From assembly GCA_002354035.1 (NCBI GenBank), contig DEKU01000048.1:1-12215 (forward strand): DNA of 12,215 bases, given 5' to 3'. The stretch is from Bacteroidales bacterium UBA2714 (GTDB lineage: Bacteria > Bacteroidota > Bacteroidia > Bacteroidales > P3). A model generated the notes under the pieces. That model was given only the letters and a program-made list of their open reading frames with translations, searched no databases and was not told the origin of the DNA. A program made the position numbers and the translations under genes. Of the stretch, positions 1 through 9,000 are shown one piece after another (position 1 is the stretch's first letter; every line of letters begins with the position of its first letter).

Positions 1-3000
1 GAGGAGACGTTGACGGAGGTGCCTGTGCCTTGGTCGAAGCCGCGGAAGCCGTACTCAATGGTCCAGCTTTGGGCCATGGGGTCGGCGGTCCAGGTGAGGG
101 TGACGCTGTTGGTGGTCACGTTGCTGGTGGAGAGGCCTGTGACGTCGGGGCAGGTGGCGGTGGCGAAGGTGACAGTGTCGCCCCATTCACCCTCGAGGAG
201 GTTGACACCGCAGAGGGGACGGATGGAGGCGTTGTAGGTGAGGCCAGCCGCGAAGCCGCCGATGGTGGCGGGACGGGAGGTGACACGGTAGACGCTGTCG
301 AGGCCGCCGGTGAACCAGACGTGGATGTCCCAGGTGGATTCGTTGCCGACGACGTTCCAGTCGAAGGTGGCGGTGGCGTTGGTGACGGCGATGGCGCGCA
401 GGCTGTCGGGAGCCAGGCAGGGCAGGCTGTCGGTCAGGAAGGATCCGATCACCCAGTCGGAGTAGCCGAGAGTGTCGGCTGTGCAGTCTTGACGTACACG
501 GAAGGTGTAGTAGGTTGAGGGCTGCAGGCCGGTAAATGTATAGGTGTTGCCAGTGACAGAGATGTCAGTGGAAGGCCAGTTGGCGGCGTTGGTCTCCTTG
601 ATATTGACTTGATAGTTGGTGCCTGCGCCTGTCCAGGTGACGGTGGCCGAATTGTAGTTGTTGGTGACAGCAGCTATTATCGGTTCGCGGCAAGTGGGTG
701 TGGAAGGACAAGAAATCAACTTCAGGTCGCCCACTATGTTCAGGGCTGTGCCGCCCGTGACAGAGCTGATGTTGTAGGGGCTGCCATCGTTGTAGACGTA
801 GCGGGTCTTGGCGGTGGAAGTGGAGTGGGCATAGAATGAAGCGCCGCTCTGGTATGTGCCGTGGCGACGGTTGACCGTGACGAGGATGTTGCTGTGGCCA
901 TCCCATGCAAATGCATTGTCGAAGTTGAAGGTGACCCATCCGCCATCAGTGTAGGACAGGTTGGCATCGTTGGTAACCTGTACAAACTGGTGGGTGGCAT
1001 TGGGGGCGATGAAGCCGGACGAGAGGTTGCTCTCCGGCACATTGGCCAGATAGATGTCCATGTGGTTGTAGTAGTTGCCTTGGTTGCCATCCACTGGATT
1101 GAACGCCATGGCAGTAATCGAGTCGGTGAGGCCGGCAAGCTGGGCACTGTCAATGATGGTCTGTACATAGCCATAGTTGTAGAAGCTGTAGCCCATGGGT
1201 GCATAGGTGCTGGTGGTCGACGGCCAGGCCGAATTGAAACTGTAGCGAGTCTGCACATCCTCACAAATCTCTGTCTGGAAAACGCAACCGTCGCTGAACA
1301 GGCTGGAGTCGTTTCCACAGATTTTCTGAACCCACACCACATAGGTCTCCAGCGGAGTGAGACCGGTGAGGGTCACGCTGTTGGTGGAGGTGTTGACATA
1401 GGTGTTGGTGCTGGCGGAAGCCCCACGCACACGCCATGCCACGCGATACTGTGCCGCAGCGGGGCCGTCCCAGGTGAGAGTGGCCGAGGTGTTGGTGAGC
1501 AGAGAGGTGTCCAGATTGACGGGACGCGGGCAGGAGCTGTAGTCGATGTGGATGTTGTCGACAGCGGCGGGTCCGGCAATGAAGGGGTGAGACGAAGCCG
1601 TGTTCTGGTTGAACCAGAAGAAAGCCACACGGTGCACACCGCTGATGGTGTCGAACGAAGCACGGTAGGTGCGCCAGGTGGTGTCGACACGTACCGAGGC
1701 TATGCGGTAGAGGTCGTTGACATTGCCCCACGGCGAAGTGATATTGGCTGTTGAGGCAACGACTGCCTCAGCCGGGTCGACAAGGAATACCATGAGACCA
1801 TCGTAGCTGTTGTCGGTCGAACCACCCATGCGGGCACGGAAGGTGAGCGTGAAGCTGCTGTCGATGGTGCCGAAGTCGATGTCGCGATACACTGCGGCAT
1901 TGACCAGCGAGGTGAAGTCGGCGTTGCCATAAGTGACGCCGTTGTCGGGCGAGATGTACATCGAATAACTGCCCGAATCGACCATGGCTGTGCCACGTGC
2001 CCAGTTGATGGTGCTGTTGGAGTTGGACTGCCAAGCCATCCACTCGGTCACATTCTCGAAGTCGCAGTGGTAGGGGATGGTGGCAGGCAGCTGTGCGGTG
2101 TTGAACATGCAGGGCTCGCGGTTGTAGAAGGAGGTGTCGCCGCCGCCGCACATGCTGCGGACATAATACTCGCCAATATAGCTGGAGGGCAGACCCGTCA
2201 GCACATGGGGGTTGGAGCTGGTGGTGACCACCGTGCCGGTGCCGGGCTGGAAGCCTATAGGACCGTATTCAATCACCCATGTGGTGGCATAGTCGGGCTC
2301 ATGCCAAGCCAGGGTCACGGAGTTGGCTGTGGCGCCATAGGCGGTCAGCGAGTCGGGACGCGGGCAGGGCGAGATGGGCTCGATATAAAAGTCGTCGAGG
2401 TAGGCGGTCCAGATGCTGCCAGACATGGCGTAGGCAGCACGCAGAGCCAGACGGTTGCCATGGCCGGTGTAGTTGCTGAAGGGGAACTCGAACAGGTTCC
2501 AATCCGTAACACCGTTGATGGTCAGTGTGTCGATGGGAGTGAAGGTGGCGGGGTTTTCGTCAATCATGGCACCAATCTCTATCATGGGAGTGTAGGAAGT
2601 GCTGCTGGATTTGGCCCAGAATGAGAGGTTCAGTGTGTTCAGGGTGAGAGTGGTGGTGTCCATCAGGGGCAGAGCCGCAATTTGGTAGGTGCCATAGGAG
2701 GTGGTGGAGGTGACATACCAGTACAGGCCCTTAGAACCACCGGTGGTGTGGTTGTAGGTGGTGCTGTTGCCAAGGTAGGGATAGAAGTAGGAGGTGGCGT
2801 CGGATAGGCGGCTCCAGCAGGGGAGGCCGAAATCCATGGATGACGAGGTGCCGCCATTGTAGCTCTCAAAGTCGTCGTGCCAAGGCAGCGAGGCTATGAT
2901 AGCACATTCGGTGCGGACGTCGAGGGAGGTGTAGTCGCTGGTGTCGCCAGGACCGCAGATGGCGCGGACGTTGATGTCGTAGGGAGTGTTGGGCGTGAGG

Positions 3001-6000
3001 CCTGTGAGGGTGAGGCTGGTGTCGAAAACTATGGTGTCGATGTTGCCGCAGGTGACTGCCCACTGGGTTTCGCTGCCAGAGGGTATCCAGCTGAAGGCTA
3101 TGGCGTCGATGGCAGTGCTGTCGACCACCACTTCGAGCGGAGCCGGGCAGTGGGGCATGGTGTCGAGCATGATTTCATCGACGTATGCATACCAGGTGCC
3201 AGTGGAACGGAGGGAACGGATGGCCACACGGTTGCCGAGACCTTGGTAGCGGCCCAGGGGTACGGTGTACTGCTCCCAGATGGTGCTGTTGCCCACTTCG
3301 ATGGTACGCATGCGGGTGAAGTTGGTGTCGATGTCGTTGCTCATCACGCCCACTTCGAGTACGGGGAAGTAGGAGGTGCTGCTGCTCTTGGCCCAGAAGG
3401 AGATTTGCAGGGTGTTGACCGGCAGGGTGGTGGTGTCGACGGGCGGGAGGATAACGTACATGTAGTCGCCATAGGAACCGGTGGTGGTGGAGTTGTACCA
3501 GTAGAGGCCTTTGTTACCACCGTTGTGACTATAGGAGGTGGAGGAGCTTACGTAGGGGTAGCCATAGTAAGAGGTGCCATTGTTGATATGGCCCCAGCAA
3601 GGCACAAAGTCGCGAGAGGTGGAGGAACCGGCATCCACGCCTTCGAAGTTCTCGAAGAAGGGAAGGCTGTCGATGAGGCCACACTCGGTGCGGAAACGCA
3701 CAAGCATGGACCACTCGCTGGTGTCGGGGTAGCAGTAGGCACGGATATAGAGGTCGTAGGAGGTGCTGTGCTGCAAGCCGGTGAGGGTGTAGGTGCTGTC
3801 GCCGTAGATGTGGGTGGGGCTGACGGCATCGGGTGAGTTGCCGGACGGGACGCACACGAGGTCGAAGTCGGAGACATCGTGGGCAAGCCAGCTGACGTCA
3901 GCGCTGTGGAGGGTGACATTGCTCACGGTTATGCCTTGCACTCGACGGCAGTCGGGGATGAGGTCGATGGTGAGGTCGTCGAGGTAGGGATAGCTGTATT
4001 GGCCATTGGGGGAGAGGAAGGTTATATACTGGCCGTTGCCGGTATAGTTTTCGAAGTAGACTTCATATTCTTCCCACTGGCTGAGCTGGCGGGGGGTGAC
4101 GGAGGTCACTTCGGTGTAGGTGGATATGTCGGAGGGATCGGTCATGACGCCGATGGAGAGAGTGTGGGGGTAGGATGTGTTGCTCTTGTAGAGCCAGAAG
4201 GTGGCCATCAGGCTGTCCACCGAGCTTGCGAAGATGGGGAGGGTGATGTAGCTGTAGGAGCTGGAGGTGGAATACATGTACATGGAGGTGGAGCCGCTGT
4301 GGGCATAGGATGAGGAGGCATAGGGGTAGGCAGAGGATGTGTTGTAGTTGGAAGCACGTGTCCAGCAGCTGGGCATCGGTGAAGTGAGAGAGCTGGAGGG
4401 GAATCCCTCGAAGCTGGTGGTGAAGGGGAGAGGAGTTGCAACACACGGGGTGGTGACGGTCAGAGTGGTGGATACTGAGGTGTCGCCACAGAGAGCGGTG
4501 ACGCGGATGTCGTAAGACTGGTTGGCGTCGAGGTCAACGAAGAGGTAGCCGGGTATGTTGACTGTTGCTTCGGAGGTCCAGCTTGTGGCTCCGGTTTCGC
4601 GGTAGTCAATGTCCCAGGCGGTCTCCTGATAACCAGCCGTCCAGTTGATGGCTATGAAATCAGTCCCGAAAGAGTCGACTACAACCAAGGGCTGAGCACA
4701 GGTGCCTGTTTCGGAGCATCCGTCGGTGATGAAGGAGACGCTGGGAATATAGGTACTGGTGCTGCTGCTGCCGGTGGACAGGCAGTCGGCATTGGTGAAG
4801 GGGTTGCTGTCCTTATAGCGGTAGGCGGTGGCGCCAGTGCGTGAGGTGGCGGTGCTGTAGGCATAGAAACCAGAGGAGGTCTGCGAAGTGCTGTGTTGGT
4901 TCATGAAGGTGGAGAGGATGATGTTGCTGGTGCCGTCCCAGGGGAACGGGGTGTCGAAGGTGTAGTAGACCCAGCCAGAGTTGGCACTGGTGGCCGTGCG
5001 GACCTGCGGTCCGTACACACGGGTCAACTGAGAAGAGTCGACCATGTTGGAGGCAGAGCTAAAAGAGCTCATGGTAGTGGAGCCCAGGCTGATGGTCAAC
5101 TCCTTGTCGTAGGAGCCAGCGGCCGAATAGCCCACACGGATTCCTTTGATCTGTCCGGCGTGGACTCCGGCATCTCTCAGCTCTTCGGCAGTATAGATGG
5201 ACTGGCAGAAGGTGTTGCCCCACGACGAGTTGACAAACACGCCAGTGGTGTTGGCCATGCCGTCAGCAAAGAGGATGGTGTCGTTGAGGGTGGTGTCGTA
5301 GGCTATGCAGGGCAGATTGGAGGTGCGGAACAATGTGCTGTCGGCCTGCCCGTATTCACCGGCACCACAGTTGGGACGCACGCGGACACGATAGTTGGTC
5401 GAGGGCTGCAGGCCGGATACCAGAATAGAGTTGCTGGTGGCGGTGAAGGTGGCAATGGGGGTGCTGCCTGTGGAGCTGAACACATCCACTGCACAGGTAG
5501 AGGGTATGCCCACAAAACCGTCCTGATAGTTCCAGGAGACATGTGCACCGGTGGTGCCAGTCTGATTGACGGCGAGGTCGATGATGCCGGGGCATACGGG
5601 TGCGAAGTCGAGCGTGATGTCGTCCACGTAGGCAGTCCAGCTGCTGCGCAGGGCACGGATGGCCACATACTGGCCCGAACCGCTATAGGAGGCCAGACCT
5701 GTAGTGAACTCTTCCCACAGGGTGCTGTTGCTCACCTGCACAGAGCCCACCTGATGGAAGCTGGCGGGGTCGTTGGGGTCAGTCATCACACCCACTTGGA
5801 AGGTGGGCGAGTAGCTGGACGAACTGGATCTGGCCCAGAATGACAGCTGCAAAGTGTTGAGGGGATGTATGGTGACATCGATGCCAGGCAGGACCACAAT
5901 CTGGTAGTCGCCGTAGGTGCCGGTCGTGGTGGTGTTATACCAGTATAGACCACGGCTGCCGGTATGGGCGTATGTGGAGCTGCTGCCCACGTAGGGGTAG

Positions 6001-9000
6001 CCGAAGTTGGACGTGCCGTTATTCAACCGGTGCCAGCACTCAACAAAAGTGGTCGAGGTGGAGGAACCAGTGCTGGGCACACCATCCGAGGTCTCGAAAC
6101 TCATGGTCAGCGGTATTGACGAGGTGGGCAAGCACTCCGTGCGGAATGTGGCCATGGTCGATGCTGTTGTGCCGGAGCAGACAGGAGTGACGTACACATC
6201 ATATTCCGTGTTGGCGCTGAGGCCACTGATGGTGAACGGACGGGAGGTGGCCGAAACCGATGTTCCGGTGCCGGGGGTGAAGCCGTGCAGGCCGTATTCC
6301 ACCGACCAGCCCGTGGCCGAGCCGTGCTCTATCCAGTTCAGCTCGGTTGAGGAGGCGGTGGTGTTCTGTGCAACGATATGGCTCACCTCCTGACAGTCGG
6401 GCATAGGCTCCAGGGTGATGTCGTCGACGTATGCATACCACGATGAAGAGGGGCGCACAGCACGCAGCGCCACATAGTTGCCACTGCCTGTATAGCTGCC
6501 CAGGTTGACAATATACTTGTCCCATGCGGTGCTGTTGCTCACATTGACCGAACTCACTGCCTGGAAAGTGCTGTTGTCGCCCGGGTCGGTCATCACGCCC
6601 ACCTGGAACACGGGATAATAGGATGCTCCCGAGCTCTTGGCCCAGAAGGTGAGGCGGAGCGTATTGATGTCGAAGAGGTCGGTGTCGAAAGCGGGCAGAA
6701 CCACCGTCTGGTAGTCGCCGTAGGTGCTCGTCGTTGTGGTGTTGTACCAGTAGAGGCCACGGCTGCCCGTATGGGCGTAGGTGGTGCTGCTGGACACGTA
6801 GGGATAACCGAAATAGTCGGTGCCGTTGTTCAGTCGGTGCCAGCACTCGACAAACACGGTCGAAGTGCTGGTGCCAGTCGCGGCAACGCCGTCCGTTGTC
6901 TCAAAACTCATGCTGTAGGGCAGTGTAACCATCGGCACACACTCTGTGCGGAAAGTGAACACCGTCGTGGCCGCAATGCCATAGCAGTCGGGAGTGATGC
7001 GCACATCGTATTCCGTGTTCGGCTGCAGGTCGGTGATGGTGTAGGGCAGCGATGTGACCGACTCATACGTGCCGGTGCCCACCTCGAAGCCGTGCACACC
7101 ATATTCAATGCCCCATTCGTCGGCCTCGCCGGTCTCAGTCCAGTTCAGTTCGGCCTGCTCGGTGGTGATATGTGTTGCCGTGACGTTCGTCACCTCGGGG
7201 CAGTCGGGTATCAGGTCGATTGTGATATCGTCCACAGCGGCATACCATGTCGAAGTGGGCCGCAACGCCCGGATGGCGATATACGAGCCATACCCCGTGT
7301 ATTGGTCAAACTCCACGGTGAACTTGTTCCACGAAGTGCTGCTGCCCGGGTTGACGTTCACATTGCTCACATTGGTATAGGTGTTCACATCCTCCGGGTC
7401 CGTCATCAAGCCCACGTTGAGCACAGGGTGATAGCTCGTGCTGGTGGCCTTGGCCCAGAAACTGACGCGCAGCGTGTTGAGGGCAACCACATCCGTGTCG
7501 ATGGCGGGCAACACCACATAATAGTAGTCGCCGTATGTGCCAGAGGTGGTTGAGGCATACCAGTACAGACCCTTGCCGCCGTTGGGCGAATGGTTGTACG
7601 TGGACGAACTCGAAATATAAGGCCAGCCAAAATACTGCGTGGCATTGTTCAGGTGGTGCCAGCATCTGATAAAGTTATCGTTGGCCGTAGTGGCCGAAGT
7701 CGTCGTCTCATCCTCGAAATCCTCAAAGAACGGGAACATAGTCAGCGCACCGCACTCGGTAGTCACCGACAGGCTTGCGGCCATACTTGTGTCGAAGTCC
7801 GAGCACACCGCACGCACCGTGAAGTTATACGGCGTGTTGGGTTGGAGACCCATGAAAGTGTAGGTGTTGTTGTAGGTATAGTCTTCGGTGTAACCGTCAC
7901 TCACAATCCATTGGCTTTCATTGTTTCCAGCCAACCAGCTCAGCGTCACGCTGCTCGCAGTCACATCCGAGGCCGCCAAAGCCGTGGGCGTAGGGCATGT
8001 GTTGCGCACCAACTGCACATTGTCGATAGCTGCGGGAGGCTGAGTGCCGCTGCTGCCGTCATTGCGCCACATGAAAACCCATTTGTACGACCCCGGAGTG
8101 GTCAGATGGAAAGTGCCAGTGTGTGTCTGCCACGTCGACTGAAGATTCAGTCTTCCTGGACCGTCCAAGGCGATGCCGCCAGCCGGAACCGCAGTGCTGT
8201 TGTTGAAACCGCTGTAATCGCCAGGCGTCAACACAGTGTTGGCCGGAACCAGCGCCGTGCGGATAAAGTCATACGACGTCTCGCCGTACGCCCGCCAGTC
8301 GAAACTGTAGCCATATTCGCCTGTGTCCGTCAGGTTGAAATCACGCTCCGCAAACACATACGCCGTGGTGGTGTTGGTAAAAGTGTTCGTCAAGCCCTCA
8401 TCGTTCGAGATATACAGGCTGCGTCCGCCACCATTGCTCGCAGCACCCCCCACATACCATTTGTTCACCTGCGAACCATTCAGCAGATTCCAGCCGTTGG
8501 TGCCGCTGCCCTCAAAAGTGCACAAGTAAGGCACCGTGGCGGGCAAGCCGTGCAGCGTGGTGAAGGTGAGGGATTCGTATGTGCTGGTGTCGCCGGCGCA
8601 GTCGGCGCGGAGATAGACATAATAGGTCGTGCCTGTGTCCAGATTGGTCAGCAAAGCAGTCGTGTCGTACAGAATCTCGGTGAATGTGGCGTTGCCAGTG
8701 CCGGGCACGAAGTCGACATTGTCGTACTCCATCACCCAACTATTGGCAGTCCCAGCCTCGCTCCAGCTGATGGCTGCCCAGTCCACACTCAGGCTGTCCA
8801 CACTCAAGTTGGTCACGTGCGGACAGGCGGGAATCTCATACACCGTGATATCGTCGATATAGATGTAGTTCGACGACGACGACCCCGCCTCAATCATAAT
8901 CGTAATATAGCCCGAACCCGTGGCGCCGCTCATCGGCACATCAAAACGGTTCCAGGTAGTGGTGTTGTCCGTAAAGAGGGTATGCACCGTTTGGAAGGTA

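Noticed and set aside
740..1342. Minus-strand frames of 60-215 codons inside the giant gene
   Set aside because: They are in the two other minus-strand frames, are rich in Pro, Ser, His and Arg, and overlap recognisable FN3, J and SBS modules in the main frame.
5310..7754. Regular repeats as a CRISPR array
   Set aside because: The repeat period is about 810 bp, repeats are imperfect, and they are in-frame coding modules.
8520..8549. LPAT at the FN3-3/JA1 junction as a sortase motif
   Set aside because: It is internal, lacks the LPXTG glycine and any membrane segment and basic tail, and recurs as a domain linker. Bacteroidetes surface proteins of this type use T9SS.
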